Below are positions 7,057 through 15,432 of a stretch of DNA of 64,000 nucleotides, in pieces; positions within the stretch are counted from its first letter, which is position 1, and each line of letters begins with the position of its first letter. Position numbers and translations under genes: made by a program. Origin of the DNA: Amycolatopsis sp. CA-230715 (GTDB lineage: Bacteria; Actinomycetota; Actinomycetes; Mycobacteriales; Pseudonocardiaceae); the NCBI RefSeq assembly GCF_018736145.1, contig NZ_CP059997.1:6075501-6139500 (forward strand), read 5' to 3'. The notes below the pieces were generated by a model. It worked only from the letters and a program-made list of their open reading frames with translations, did no database searches and was not told the DNA's origin.

Positions 7057-8313
7057 TTACTTCTGGGTCCCGGCGGCGACGGCCTCGGCCCAGATCTCCA
7101 GCGCGTCGTCGATCTGCTGCGCGGTGACCACGAGCGGCGGGATCATCCGGACCACGTTCATGTGCGCGCCGCAGGTGAGCAGCAGCAGGCCGCGCTCGGC
7201 GGCGGCCTTCTGCACCGCCTGCGCGGTGGCGGTGTCGGCTTCGCCTTCCGGCGTCACGAACTCGGATCCGACGAGCAGGCCCAGTCCGCGCACGTCCCCG
7301 ATCTGCGGGGTCTTCTCGCCGACCAGCCGCGCGCCGTCGAGCAGCTGCTTGCCGCGCTCAGCCGCGTTTTCCACCAGGCCCTCTTCCTGGATGACGGCCA
7401 GTGTCGCCGCGGCGGCCGCGCAGGACACCGCGTTGCCGCCGTAGGTGCCGCCCTGCGAGCCGGGCCATGCCTTGCTCATCAGCTCGGTGGACGCGGCGAT
7501 ACCGGACAGCGGGAAGCCGCTCGCGAGGCCCTTGGCGATCACGACGACGTCGGGGTGCACGTCGAAGTGGTCGTGGCCCCAGAACTTGCCGGTGCGGCCG
7601 AAACCGGTCTGCACCTCGTCGATCACCAGCAGGATGCCGTGCTTGTCCGCGCGCTCGCGGAGACCGGCGAAGAACTCGGTGTTCGCGGGCACGTACCCGC
7701 CCTCGCCGAGCACCGGCTCGATAACGAACGCGGCCGTTTCATTGGGCGCGCTCACGGTGGCGAACAGGTAGTCCAGTTCGCGCAGCGCGAACCGGGTGGC
7801 GGTCTCCACGTCCCAGCCGTAGCGGTAGGCGTTCGGGAACGGCGCCACGTGCACACCCGCCATCAGCGGCGAGATGCCCGCGCTGAACCGGGTGCCGGAG
7901 GTGGTCATGGTCGCGGTGGCGACGGTGCGGCCGTGGAAGCCGCCGTGGAAGACGATGACGTTCGGGCGGCCGGTGGCCTGCCGCGAAAGCCGCAGCGCCG
8001 CTTCGACGCCCTCGCTGCCGGAGTTGGCGAAGAACAGCGAGTCGAGCCCCTCGGGGAGCACCTCGCCGAGCTTCTCGGTGAGCTCCAGCAGCGGCTTGTG
8101 CATGACCGTCGTGTACTGGCCGTGGATCAGCTTGCCGATCTGCTCCTGCGCCGCGGCGACGACCTTCGGGTGGCAGTGGCCGGTGCTGGTGACCCCGATC
8201 CCGGCGGTGAAGTCGAGGTTGCGCTTCCCGGTGGTGTCGTACAGGTACACGCCTTCGCCATGGTCGACGACGACGGGGGTGGCCTGCTTGAGCAGCGGCG
8301 ACAGCTGAGCCAT
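7057..8313 (-). CDS. gabT: class III PLP aminotransferase, 4-aminobutyrate aminotransferase-like
   Basis: At 418 residues this is a full-length class III omega-aminotransferase. It shows GITSTGHCHPKV-type substrate-loop sequence near the N-terminus, FFANSGSEGVEAALRL, and the PLP site LLVIDEVQTGFGRTG followed by VVIAKGLASGFP with the Schiff-base lysine. It should move the amino group of GABA or a similar omega-amino acid to 2-oxoglutarate or pyruvate, giving a semialdehyde for the divergent dehydrogenase. The ATG at 8313 has AGGAG upstream; the frame continues to 8409 without support. Divergent transcription from 8422 with a shared operator at 8350-8363 points to joint control. Substrate specificity beyond omega-amino acids is not readable. 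Confidence 0.85.
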   Translation of the reverse strand: MAQLSPLLKQATPVVVDHGEGVYLYDTTGKRNLDFTAGIGVTSTGHCHPKVVAAAQEQIGKLIHGQYTTVMHKPLLELTEKLGEVLPEGLDSLFFANSGSEGVEAALRLSRQATGRPNVIVFHGGFHGRTVATATMTTSGTRFSAGISPLMAGVHVAPFPNAYRYGWDVETATRFALRELDYLFATVSAPNETAAFVIEPVLGEGGYVPANTEFFAGLRERADKHGILLVIDEVQTGFGRTGKFWGHDHFDVHPDVVVIAKGLASGFPLSGIAASTELMSKAWPGSQGGTYGGNAVSCAAAAATLAVIQEEGLVENAAERGKQLLDGARLVGEKTPQIGDVRGLGLLVGSEFVTPEGEADTATAQAVQKAAAERGLLLLTCGAHMNVVRMIPPLVVTAQQIDDALEIWAEAVAAGTQK

Positions 8314-8349
8314 GGCAGCGTTTCTCCTATCGGGCGTGCAAGGGTTGTC

Positions 8350-8363
8350 GATTGTTGACAATA
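8350..8363. promoter_or_regulatory. GntR/FCD operator, copy 1 (between gabT-like and gabD-like genes)
   Basis: GATTGTTGACAATA is a near-perfect palindrome of the ATTGT-N2-ACAAT type that FadR-subfamily GntR proteins bind. The same word recurs at 14555 and 15393. It sits in the 108-bp divergent promoter region and could repress both directions. Confidence 0.7.
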
Positions 8364-8421
8364 TGCATAGCATGGCCCTCGGAGCCGGCGCAATCAAGCA
8401 TGAGCACAAGGAGTGGCACGG

Positions 8422-9885
8422 ATGAGCGCAGTCACTGAGTCCGGTGTCGTCGAAGCGGCCTCGAAGGAGCTGTTCATCGGCGGCAAGTGGACCGCGGCGA
8501 GCGGCGGGAAGACGTTCCCCGTCTACGACCCGTCCACCGGGAAGGTCCTGTGCGAGGTCGCGGACGCCTCGCCGGAGGACGGCAAGGCCGCACTGGACGC
8601 CGCGGTCGCCGCGCAGGCGTCGTTCGCCGCCACCTCGCCCCGCGAGCGCAGCGAGATCCTGCGCCGCGCCTACGAACTCCTCCTCGCGCGCAACGAGGAA
8701 CTGGCCCTGCTGATGACGCTGGAGATGGGCAAGCCGCTCGCGGAGGCCCGCGGCGAAGTCGCCTACGCGGCGGAGTTCTTCCGCTGGTTCTCCGAGGAGG
8801 CCGTCCGGATCGACGGCGGGTACGCGGTGGCGCCGAACGGAGCGGGCCGGTTCCTGGTCACCAAGCAGCCGGTCGGCCCGACCATCCTGATCACGCCGTG
8901 GAACTTCCCGATGGCGATGGGCGGCAGGAAGATCGGCCCCGCCATCGCGGCGGGCTGCACCGTGGTGATCAAGCCCGCCGCGCAGACCCCGCTGTCGATG
9001 CTCGCCGTCGCGGACATCCTCGCCGAGGCCGGGTTGCCCGAAGGCGTGCTGAACGTGATCACGACCAGCAACTCCGGCGGCGTGATGGAGCCGCTGATCC
9101 GGGACGGCCGCGCCCGCAAGCTCTCCTTCACCGGATCGACCGGCGTCGGGCGGAAACTGCTCGAGCAGGCCAGCGAAAAGGTGCTCCGCACGTCGATGGA
9201 GCTCGGCGGCAACGCGCCGTTCGTGGTGTTCGACGACGCCGACATGGATGCCGCGATCGACGGCGCCATGCAGGCGAAGATGCGCAACATCGGCGAGGCC
9301 TGCACCGCGGCGAACCGGTTCTACGTGCAGCGCGGCGTCGCCGACGAGTTCGCCCGCAGGCTCACCGAGCGCATGTCCGCGCAGCCGATGGGCCGCGGCA
9401 CCGAGGACGGTGTCGTGGTGGGGCCGCTGATCGACGAGGCGGCGGTGGAGAAGGTCAGCAGCCTGGTCTCCGACGCGGTCGACCGCGGCGCGAAGGTGCT
9501 CACCGGCGGCTCGGTCGTTGACGGGCCAGGCAACTTCTACCCGGCGACCGTGCTCACCGATGTGCCGGTGGACTCGAAGATCGCGTCCGAGGAAATCTTC
9601 GGCCCGGTGGCGCCGATCTCGGTGTTCGACACCGAGGACGAAGCGGTCGAGGCCGCGAACGACACCGAGTACGGGCTCGTTTCCTACCTCTACACCAGCG
9701 ATCTGAAGCGCGCGCTGCGGGTTTCCGAGCGGCTCGACGCCGGCATGATCGGGCTCAACCAGGGCATCGTGTCCAACCCCGCGGCGCCGTTCGGCGGTGT
9801 CAAGCAGTCCGGGCTCGGGCGCGAGGGCGGCGCCGTCGGCATCGACGAGTTCCTGGAGATCAAGTACATCGCGGTGAGCCTGTGA
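8422..9885 (+). CDS. gabD: NAD(P)-dependent succinate-semialdehyde dehydrogenase-like aldehyde dehydrogenase
   Basis: The 487-residue protein has the full aldehyde dehydrogenase fold. The motif ITPWNFPMAMGGRKIGPAI lies near residue 155, FTGSTGVGR in the Rossmann domain, the general-base glutamate in MELGGNAP, and the nucleophile cysteine in GEACTAANR. The sequence resembles the GabD subfamily that oxidises succinate semialdehyde to succinate, consistent with the divergent GABA-aminotransferase-like gene. The ATG at 8422 is preceded by AAGGAG; an in-frame GTG at 8413 overlaps that site and is less likely. The stop overlaps the start of the next gene by 4 bp, indicating translational coupling. 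Confidence 0.85.
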   Translation: MSAVTESGVVEAASKELFIGGKWTAASGGKTFPVYDPSTGKVLCEVADASPEDGKAALDAAVAAQASFAATSPRERSEILRRAYELLLARNEELALLMTLEMGKPLAEARGEVAYAAEFFRWFSEEAVRIDGGYAVAPNGAGRFLVTKQPVGPTILITPWNFPMAMGGRKIGPAIAAGCTVVIKPAAQTPLSMLAVADILAEAGLPEGVLNVITTSNSGGVMEPLIRDGRARKLSFTGSTGVGRKLLEQASEKVLRTSMELGGNAPFVVFDDADMDAAIDGAMQAKMRNIGEACTAANRFYVQRGVADEFARRLTERMSAQPMGRGTEDGVVVGPLIDEAAVEKVSSLVSDAVDRGAKVLTGGSVVDGPGNFYPATVLTDVPVDSKIASEEIFGPVAPISVFDTEDEAVEAANDTEYGLVSYLYTSDLKRALRVSERLDAGMIGLNQGIVSNPAAPFGGVKQSGLGREGGAVGIDEFLEIKYIAVSL

Positions 9886-10937
9886 CCGACTACCGCATCG
9901 CGAGCATCCCCGGTGACGGCATCGGCGTCGACGTCACCGTCGAGGCGCGCAAAGTGCTCGACGCCGCCGCGGCGAAACACCGGTTCGGTCTGAAGTGGAC
10001 GGAGTTCGACTGGAGCTGCGAGCGCTACGCGCAAACCGGCGCGATGATGCCGGAGGACGGTGTCGAGCAGCTCTCGGCGTTCGACGGGATCTTCCTCGGC
10101 GCGGTCGGCTTCCCCGGGGTGCCGGACCACGTTTCCCTGTGGGGCCTGCTGATCCCGGTGCGGCGGGCGTTCGCGCAGTACGTGAACCTCCGCCCGGTGC
10201 GGCTGCTCCCCGGCACCACTTCGGTGCTGGCCGGTCGTTCCGCCGACGAGCTGGAGATGGTGATCGTCAGGGAGAACTCCGAGGGCGAGTACTCGACGGT
10301 CGGCGGGCGGCACAACAAGGGGCAGCAGGGCGAGTTCGCGTTGCAGGAGTCAGTGTTCACCCGCGTCGGGGTGGAGCGGATCATCCGGTACGCCTTCGAA
10401 CTCGCGAAGACGCGCACCGGCAGGGTGTGCTCGGCGACGAAGTCGAACGGCATCATCCACTCGATGCCGTTCTGGGACGAGATCTTCGCGGAGATCGCCG
10501 CCGAGTACCCGGACGTCCACAGTGAACAGTGCCATATCGACGCGCTGGCGGCCCGGATGGTGCAGGCGCCGGACCGGCTCGACGTCGTGGTCGGGTCGAA
10601 CCTGTTCGGGGACATCCTGAGCGATCTGGCCGCGGCCGTCACCGGCGGGCTCGGCATGGCGCCCTCGGGCAACATCAACCCGCCCGGCGAATACCCGTCG
10701 ATGTTCGAAGCGGTGCACGGCAGCGCGCCGGACATCGCGGGCCAGGGCATCGCGAACCCGGTGGCGCAGATCCTCGCCGGCGCGATGATGCTCGACCACC
10801 TCGGTGAGAAAGCGGCGGCGAACGACGTCAACACGGCGGTGGAAAAAGTGCTTTCCGAAGGGACCGTCGCGACGCCGGACCTCGGTGGCAAGTCGACCAC
10901 CACCGAACTCGGCAGCGCGATCGCGGAAGCTCTCTGA
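9882..10937 (+). CDS. tartrate/D-malate dehydrogenase-like decarboxylating dehydrogenase
   Basis: This 351-residue protein belongs to the isocitrate/isopropylmalate dehydrogenase superfamily. It shows IPGDGIGVDV at residues 9-18, RENSEGEYS with the substrate-binding region, VVVGSNLFGDILSDLAA with metal-binding aspartates, and HGSAPDIAGQGIANP for NAD binding. Length and the YVNLRPVRLLPG segment place it with tartrate dehydrogenase/D-malate dehydrogenase rather than leucine biosynthesis. It would oxidise and decarboxylate a C4 2-hydroxydicarboxylic acid. The GTG start at 9882 overlaps the gabD-like stop (GTGA), so the two are co-translated. A strong hairpin follows at 10946-11000. Confidence 0.8.
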   Translation: MTDYRIASIPGDGIGVDVTVEARKVLDAAAAKHRFGLKWTEFDWSCERYAQTGAMMPEDGVEQLSAFDGIFLGAVGFPGVPDHVSLWGLLIPVRRAFAQYVNLRPVRLLPGTTSVLAGRSADELEMVIVRENSEGEYSTVGGRHNKGQQGEFALQESVFTRVGVERIIRYAFELAKTRTGRVCSATKSNGIIHSMPFWDEIFAEIAAEYPDVHSEQCHIDALAARMVQAPDRLDVVVGSNLFGDILSDLAAAVTGGLGMAPSGNINPPGEYPSMFEAVHGSAPDIAGQGIANPVAQILAGAMMLDHLGEKAAANDVNTAVEKVLSEGTVATPDLGGKSTTTELGSAIAEAL

Positions 10938-10945
10938 CGCGATCG

Positions 10946-11000
10946 AAAGGGCCCCGGCCGGAACGTCGATTTTCTCGGCGAACCGGTTCCGGGGCCCTTT
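10946..11000 (+). terminator. terminator of the gabD-like/tartrate dehydrogenase operon
   Basis: AAAGGGCCCCGG (10946-10957) pairs perfectly with CCGGGGCCCTTT (10989-11000), a 12-bp stem ending in T residues and followed by TCGG. It lies 8 bp past the stop codon. The rest of the gap up to the insertion element at 11178 shows no gene. Confidence 0.8.
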
Positions 11001-11177
11001 TCGGTATCCGGTTCGCCCAGCCGGATCCACGTAGACTCTCGTAGCTGCCCGCCAGCACTCGCCCGGATCCCTCGACCTCGCAATGCCTTCGCCGTACGAA
11101 CTCTACCTTTCGTTCGCCGGGGGACCCCCCCGATTTCAACATTACCGCGTGCCACCGACAATTTCGGGGGCCGCCTA

Positions 11178-12354
11178 GTGTTCCGTGATTCTGGTGTCTT
11201 TACTTTGCGTTGTTGTCGACGAGTTTCTTGATGTTGGTCTGGACGAGTCGGACCTTGGCGAGGATCTCGTCGGCGGTGGCGGTCCAGGTGAAGGGTGTGG
11301 CGGTGGTGTTCCAGTGCGTGATGTAGTCGCGGATCTGCTTGATCAGGACTTTCACGCTGGTGAAGGTGCCGCGACGGATGGACTGGCGGGTCATGATTCC
11401 GAACCAGGTCTCGATCTGGTTGATCCAGGAGGATCCCTTGGGCGTGAAGTGGAACCGCACGTTCGGGTTATCGGCCAACCAGGCCTGGACCTCCGGGGTG
11501 GTGTGGGTCGAGAGGTTGTCCAGCACGACATGAACTTCCTTGTCTGCGTGCGGTTTCACTGCCTTCTTCACGAACGCCAGGAACCGCACACCGTCGCGGA
11601 CCGGCGCGCACTCGCCCACGACCTCGCCGGTGCCCACGTTCAACGCGGCGAACAAGTTCGTGGTGCCGTGCCGGACGTAGTCGTGGGTGCGTTGCTCGCT
11701 GGCGTCGAAGTCGATGGGCAGCAGCGGCTGCGTGCGGTCCAGGGCTTGGATCTGGGTCTTCTCATCGATACTGAGCACGACCGCCGCGCCGGGCGGGTGC
11801 AGGTAGAGCCCGACGATATCGGCGACCTTCTCGGCGAACTCCGGGTCTCCGCTGACCTTGAACGTGCCCTGCTTCTGTGGTCGAAGACCGTTCTCGCGCC
11901 ACAGCTTCGCCACGTAATGATGCGACACATACCGACCCTCGGTCCGGACGATGAACGCGGCCATCTCCCGGCTCGACCAGTGCGACAGCCCTGTCTCGAC
12001 CGGCGGGCTCATCCTGCTCACCGCCAGGATCCGAGCCCGGATCGCCGCGGGCACCTGCTCCCGCGGAGCACCCCGGGGGCGATCCAGCAACCCGGCGATC
12101 CCTTCAGCGCCGTACCGGCCCAGCCACAGATCCACCGTCGGCCGCGACACCCCAGCCAACACCGCGACGTCCTGCTTCAGCCGGCTCTCCGCGCGCCACA
12201 ACACAATCCGCGCCCGCGTCGCCACCGTCGCCGGCACATCCGCGCTGTTCAGCAACGCCCGCAACTCGGCACGCTCGTCCACCGTCAACTCCACCCGACG
12301 AGTAAACCCCACACCCCATCAACACAACGTAAAGCCAACGGAATCACAGAACAC
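11178..12354. mobile_element. IS630-family insertion sequence (about 1.18 kb)
   Basis: The element is bounded by inverted ends GTGTTCCGTGATTC (11178-11191) and the complement of GAATCACAGAACAC (12341-12354), which match at 13 of 14 positions. Both ends are flanked by TA (11176-11177 and 12355-12356), the target duplication typical of IS630/Tc1-mariner transposition. It contains one transposase gene filling nearly its whole length. It sits between the tartrate dehydrogenase terminator and the DUF4262 gene, inside the GntR regulon region, without breaking a gene that I can identify. Confidence 0.9.
11200..12312 (-). CDS. IS630-family DDE transposase
   Basis: The 370-residue protein has an N-terminal helix-turn-helix region (residues about 20-75, with VAVLAGVSRPTVDLWLGRYG) and a DDE catalytic domain. 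The acid triad is visible in VVLSIDEKT, VHVVLDNLSTH and SWINQIETWFG, in the right order and spacing for IS630. It is intact, with no frameshift, so the element may be active. The start at 12312 lies just inside the right inverted repeat. The insertion is oriented opposite to the flanking DUF4262 gene. Confidence 0.9.
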   Translation of the reverse strand: MGFTRRVELTVDERAELRALLNSADVPATVATRARIVLWRAESRLKQDVAVLAGVSRPTVDLWLGRYGAEGIAGLLDRPRGAPREQVPAAIRARILAVSRMSPPVETGLSHWSSREMAAFIVRTEGRYVSHHYVAKLWRENGLRPQKQGTFKVSGDPEFAEKVADIVGLYLHPPGAAVVLSIDEKTQIQALDRTQPLLPIDFDASEQRTHDYVRHGTTNLFAALNVGTGEVVGECAPVRDGVRFLAFVKKAVKPHADKEVHVVLDNLSTHTTPEVQAWLADNPNVRFHFTPKGSSWINQIETWFGIMTRQSIRRGTFTSVKVLIKQIRDYITHWNTTATPFTWTATADEILAKVRLVQTNIKKLVDNNAK

Positions 12355-12390
12355 TAGTCTCGGGGACGGCGAAATCGCGCGCTCGCTCGT

Positions 12391-12423
12391 AAAACCGCAC
12401 GAACGGTCCGTTCGCGCGGTTTT
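12391..12423. terminator. hairpin next to the IS630 element
   Basis: AAAACCGC and CGAACG pair with CGTTCG and GCGGTTTT, with one A/C mismatch and a 3-base loop. It is a compact terminator-like stem with A and T tails at either side, 35 bp to the right of the insertion element and about 70 bp before the DUF4262 start. It probably predates the insertion. Confidence 0.5.
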
Positions 12424-12495
12424 CCCGGCGGATTTCCGGTTTTTGTCGGCGCTTCCCGCGATAGTGGCTGTCATCGACCACGGAGGGGAGCACCC

Positions 12496-12990
12496 ATGTG
12501 CTGGCAATGCGACAACCCGGGAAAGAGCGTCGGCGACTACCTCGACTACATCGCCGGTGAAATAACCAAGTACGGCTGGATCGTCCAGTCGGTGGAGGAG
12601 GACGCGGTGCGCGCGAGCTGGGCTTACACGGTCGGCCTCACCAGGACGGGGCGGCCGGAGCTGGTGGTGACCGGGCTGCCCGGCGAGGTCTCCGCCGGGC
12701 TCCTCAACGAGTTCGCGTCCCATCTCGGCCACAGCGACGACACACCGGTGCCGGGCGAGCGCATCACCTTCGAAAACGGCGGGCCGTCGATCGAGCTCGT
12801 CGAGCTGGCCGAGCCCTCGGTGCATCTGCTGATGGCCGTGGGCCTGTACGGCAAGAAGATCCGCGGCCTGCAACTGGTGTACGCCGACGACGAAGGCCGC
12901 ATGCCGTGGGAACGCGCGTACAACGACGGCCAAGGCGGGCAGCCCGTTCTCGGCAGCCGCGCGACCGCTCCGCGCGGTGACGATCCCTGA
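12496..12990 (+). CDS. DUF4262 domain protein
   Basis: A 164-residue protein of the DUF4262 type: MCWQCDNPG at the start, then GWIVQSVEED, YTVGLTRTGRPELVVTGL and a late LQLVYADDEGRMPWE. The family is small, cytosolic and of unknown function; the first cysteines (C2, C5) are family-typical. The ATG at 12496 has GGAGGGGAG upstream. The gene ends 12 bp before the convergent stop of the GntR regulator gene. It has no evident link to the catabolic genes, and its promoter must lie between the insertion element and 12480. Whether the insertion altered its expression cannot be told from sequence. Confidence 0.8.
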   Translation: MCWQCDNPGKSVGDYLDYIAGEITKYGWIVQSVEEDAVRASWAYTVGLTRTGRPELVVTGLPGEVSAGLLNEFASHLGHSDDTPVPGERITFENGGPSIELVELAEPSVHLLMAVGLYGKKIRGLQLVYADDEGRMPWERAYNDGQGGQPVLGSRATAPRGDDP

Positions 12991-13002
12991 AGAGCCGAGG
13001 GG

Positions 13003-13809
13003 CTACTTCCCGCCGCGCCCGGACTTCGCTGCCGCGCGGCCGGATGCCGCGTGCGCGCCGTCGCTGGTCACCAGCAGCTCCCGTTCGTCCACTGTGGACA
13101 CGTCGACCGGCCCGAGCGGTGCGGGCGCCTGGCCGGACTGCAGGCTGTTGCCGGGGGCGAGCCGCTGCACCGCGTCCTCCATGTGCGCTTCGAGGAGGGA
13201 GAGCACGGCGTCCTCGTCACCGGCGCGGATCGCCTCGATGATCTGGTTGTGCTCGGTCACCCGCTCCTCGATGCCCTGGTAGGTGTTCTGCAGCGCGGAC
13301 AGGCACATCCTGGTCTCGATCAGCAGGGTGCGGGCCATCCGGACCAGCCGCTTGCTGCCGGAGGCGGCGATCAGCGCTTCGTGGAAGCGCAGATCGGCCT
13401 CGGACAACGCGGTGGGATCGTCCTGCTCGGCCGCCGTGGCCATCTCGTGCACCGATTCGGCGAGCACCGCGGCGACGGCCTCGCGGTCGCCGCGGACGAT
13501 CCGGAGCGCGGCCGCGCGCTCGATCGCCGAGCGCGCGGTGTAGATGTCGTAGACGTCTTCGGGCCCGAGGTCGATCACGAACAGGCCGCGGTGGCGCTCG
13601 CTGCGCAGCAGCCCTTCGGACACCAGGCGCTGCATCGCCTCGCGCAGCGGACCCCGCGACACCTGGAACTGCGCGGCGAGCTCGGTCTCCCCGAGCTGGG
13701 TGCCGGGCTGCAGCGAGCCGTTCATGATGGCGTCGCGCAGCTGGCGGGCGATGATGCCCGCCGTCGATTCCCTGCTGACCGGTTCGATATCGGCAAGCGG
13801 CACGGTCAT
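13003..13809 (-). CDS. GntR family regulator, FadR/FCD subfamily
   Basis: The 268-residue protein has an N-terminal winged helix (residues about 10-75, LQPGTQLGETELAAQFQVSRGPLREAMQRLVSEGLL) and an all-helical FCD ligand-binding domain (LRFHEALIAASGS and later HMEDAVQRL). FCD regulators usually bind carboxylates through a metal site and release DNA on binding. It overlaps the upstream racemase gene by 4 bp (ATGA), so the two are co-translated. Three copies of a GATTGTYGACAATM palindrome at 8350, 14555 and 15393 are its likely binding sites. It should therefore control the whole 6.5-18.9 kb catabolic region, and itself. Confidence 0.85.
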   Translation of the reverse strand: MTVPLADIEPVSRESTAGIIARQLRDAIMNGSLQPGTQLGETELAAQFQVSRGPLREAMQRLVSEGLLRSERHRGLFVIDLGPEDVYDIYTARSAIERAAALRIVRGDREAVAAVLAESVHEMATAAEQDDPTALSEADLRFHEALIAASGSKRLVRMARTLLIETRMCLSALQNTYQGIEERVTEHNQIIEAIRAGDEDAVLSLLEAHMEDAVQRLAPGNSLQSGQAPAPLGPVDVSTVDERELLVTSDGAHAASGRAAAKSGRGGK

Positions 13810-14525
13810 TCGCCCCCTCTGCGGAACAGTGTGCCGAACGAATCTACGGTCTTCGTTTCCCCGGCCAGCCGCAGCCCTTCCCAGATGGTGACCTGGTTGG
13901 CCGTGAGCACCGGTTTGCCGAGCCGTTCTTCGATGGCGCCGAGCACGCCGAGGGTGCGCATCGCGGTGTCCGGCACGAGCACCGCTTCGGCGTCCGGATG
14001 GTCGTGCGACACGGCCAGTTCGACCACGGCCTCGGGCGACAGCCTGCCGACCTCGGCGGCCGTGTCGATGTCTTCGCTCGACATCGAAACCACTTCGACA
14101 TCACCGGAAGCGAGGAACTCGACGAACAGCTTCGCCACGTCATCGGGGTAGCTGGCGGCGACGGCCACCTTCCGCACACCGAGTGCGGCGGCGGCGTTGA
14201 CGAACGCGAAGGAGGTGCTGGACGCGGGCTTACCCGCTGCTTCGGCGAGCTTTTCGACCTGTTCACGGGCACCGTCGGGGCGGTAGACGAAGCTGCCGCT
14301 CGTGCAGGCCCACACCACGGCGTCCGGTTCGTGCTTCGCGAGCAGGCGCGCGCCTTCGGCGAGCCGTGCCGGGCTCCCGAGATCGAGCAGTTCGGGCACG
14401 GCGTGCAGGTCGGTGCCGTAGATGTGCTCCACGGGCAACCGCACCCCGGCCCCGAGCACACCCTCGGCCAGCGGGTAGTCGTCCTCGGCCGCGTGGTCGG
14501 GATAGATGAAGCCGATGACCGGCAA
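13806..14525 (-). CDS. Asp/Glu racemase / maleate isomerase family protein lacking the second cysteine
   Basis: This 239-residue protein has the two-domain Asp/Glu racemase/maleate cis-trans isomerase fold. The first catalytic cysteine is present (C74 in WACTSGSF), but the second position reads LVPDTAMRT, with aspartate at 186 where the neighbouring paralogue has SCTN. It may thus be a decarboxylase, lyase or one-base isomerase rather than a standard two-cysteine enzyme. The best start is TTG at 14525, with a perfect AGGAGG six bases before it; upstream in-frame codons overlap the operator at 14555-14568 and are unlikely. It is followed with a 4-bp overlap by the GntR gene. Confidence 0.75.
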   Translation of the reverse strand: MPVIGFIYPDHAAEDDYPLAEGVLGAGVRLPVEHIYGTDLHAVPELLDLGSPARLAEGARLLAKHEPDAVVWACTSGSFVYRPDGAREQVEKLAEAAGKPASSTSFAFVNAAAALGVRKVAVAASYPDDVAKLFVEFLASGDVEVVSMSSEDIDTAAEVGRLSPEAVVELAVSHDHPDAEAVLVPDTAMRTLGVLGAIEERLGKPVLTANQVTIWEGLRLAGETKTVDSFGTLFRRGGE

Positions 14526-14554
14526 GGCGGACCTCCTGCGACGCTGGGGCTGTA

Positions 14555-14568
14555 GATTGTCGACAATC
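14555..14568. promoter_or_regulatory. GntR/FCD operator, copy 2
   Basis: GATTGTCGACAATC is a perfect 14-bp palindrome, 30 bp upstream of the TTG start of the racemase gene that leads the gntR gene. It matches the sites at 8350 and 15393. It implies an internal promoter with autoregulation. Confidence 0.75.
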
Positions 14569-14597
14569 CTAACGGACAAGTCGAGCGCGGTCACGTG

Positions 14598-15338
14598 TCA
14601 ACTGACCTCCCGCAGCCAGTTGCCGGGGCCGACGATCGGCAGCCGCATCCGGTTGAGGCAGGCCCACATGGTGAGCTGGTTCGCGGTCAGCACGGGTTTG
14701 CCGAGCGCGGTTTCGAGCGGTTCGATCAGGTCGTAGGTGGGGAGGTTGGTGCAGCTGACGAAGATCGCTTCGGCGTCGGGGTGGTCGGCCTTCAGGATCC
14801 GCTCGGCGATCGTGCGGTAGCTGACCTTCCAGATGCCGCCGCCGAGCCCGAGGTGCTCGCTCGCCACGGTTTCGACGCCGAGTTCGGCGAGGAACCGGTG
14901 CAGGCTGCCGGTGAGATCGGCGTCGTAGGGGGTGATCACCGCGATGCGCCTGCTGCCGAGCTGCTGTAGCACCTCGGCGAGCGCGCCGGAGGTGGTCACC
15001 GCGTCCGGGGCGCCCGCGTCGCAGATCGCCTTCGTGAGCGACCGTTCGTAGTCGACGCCGTTGACGAAGCTGCCCGAGGTGCACAGGTAGGCGACCACCT
15101 CCGGCTCCACGTGCAGCACGTCGCGGGTGGCGGTGGCGAGGTGGGCGCTGTTGCTGACCAGCTGCGCCATCTCCATGCTGACCGGCACCGGCTCGTACGG
15201 GGTGCGCGCGAGGTGCAGCGACACTTCCATCGGCACCCAGCGCCACAGCTCGCGCTCCAGTGCGAGGTCGAACGGCGCGATCACGCCGATGCCCCGCTGG
15301 GCGAGCGGCCCTTCGAATTCGGGCAACGAGAAATCCAA
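14598..15338 (-). CDS. Asp/Glu racemase / maleate cis-trans isomerase family protein (two-cysteine)
   Basis: A 246-residue paralogue of the next gene downstream. Both catalytic cysteines of the family are visible: C86 in YLCTSGSF and C196 in FVSCTNLPT, the pattern of maleate isomerase and related Asp/Glu racemases. It could isomerise maleate to fumarate or racemise or decarboxylate a related dicarboxylate. The likely start is TTG at 15338, with GGAGG eight bases upstream; the open frame extends to 15404 but there overlaps the operator at 15393-15406. It is divergent from the hydroxyacid dehydrogenase operon and 72 bp ahead of its paralogue. Confidence 0.8.
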   Translation of the reverse strand: MDFSLPEFEGPLAQRGIGVIAPFDLALERELWRWVPMEVSLHLARTPYEPVPVSMEMAQLVSNSAHLATATRDVLHVEPEVVAYLCTSGSFVNGVDYERSLTKAICDAGAPDAVTTSGALAEVLQQLGSRRIAVITPYDADLTGSLHRFLAELGVETVASEHLGLGGGIWKVSYRTIAERILKADHPDAEAIFVSCTNLPTYDLIEPLETALGKPVLTANQLTMWACLNRMRLPIVGPGNWLREVS

Positions 15339-15392
15339 GGCTCCAGCCTCCGGCGAACGATGTGGAAGGAGTGCCTCCGGGGTGGCTCCTCG

Positions 15393-15406
15393 GATTGTTG
15401 ACAATC
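15393..15406. promoter_or_regulatory. GntR/FCD operator, copy 3
   Basis: GATTGTTGACAATC, one central base away from perfect symmetry, lies in the 94-bp divergent gap between the two-cysteine racemase gene and the hydroxyacid dehydrogenase gene. It should control both directions. Confidence 0.75.
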
Positions 15407-15432
15407 ATACGACCGGCTCATACCGTGTCAAT

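Noticed and set aside
13806..15338. Ectoine utilisation genes (EutA-type racemase)
   Set aside because: No EutB-, EutC-, ectoine hydrolase- or deacetylase-like genes lie in this cluster; the cyclodeaminase at 33901 belongs to another operon.
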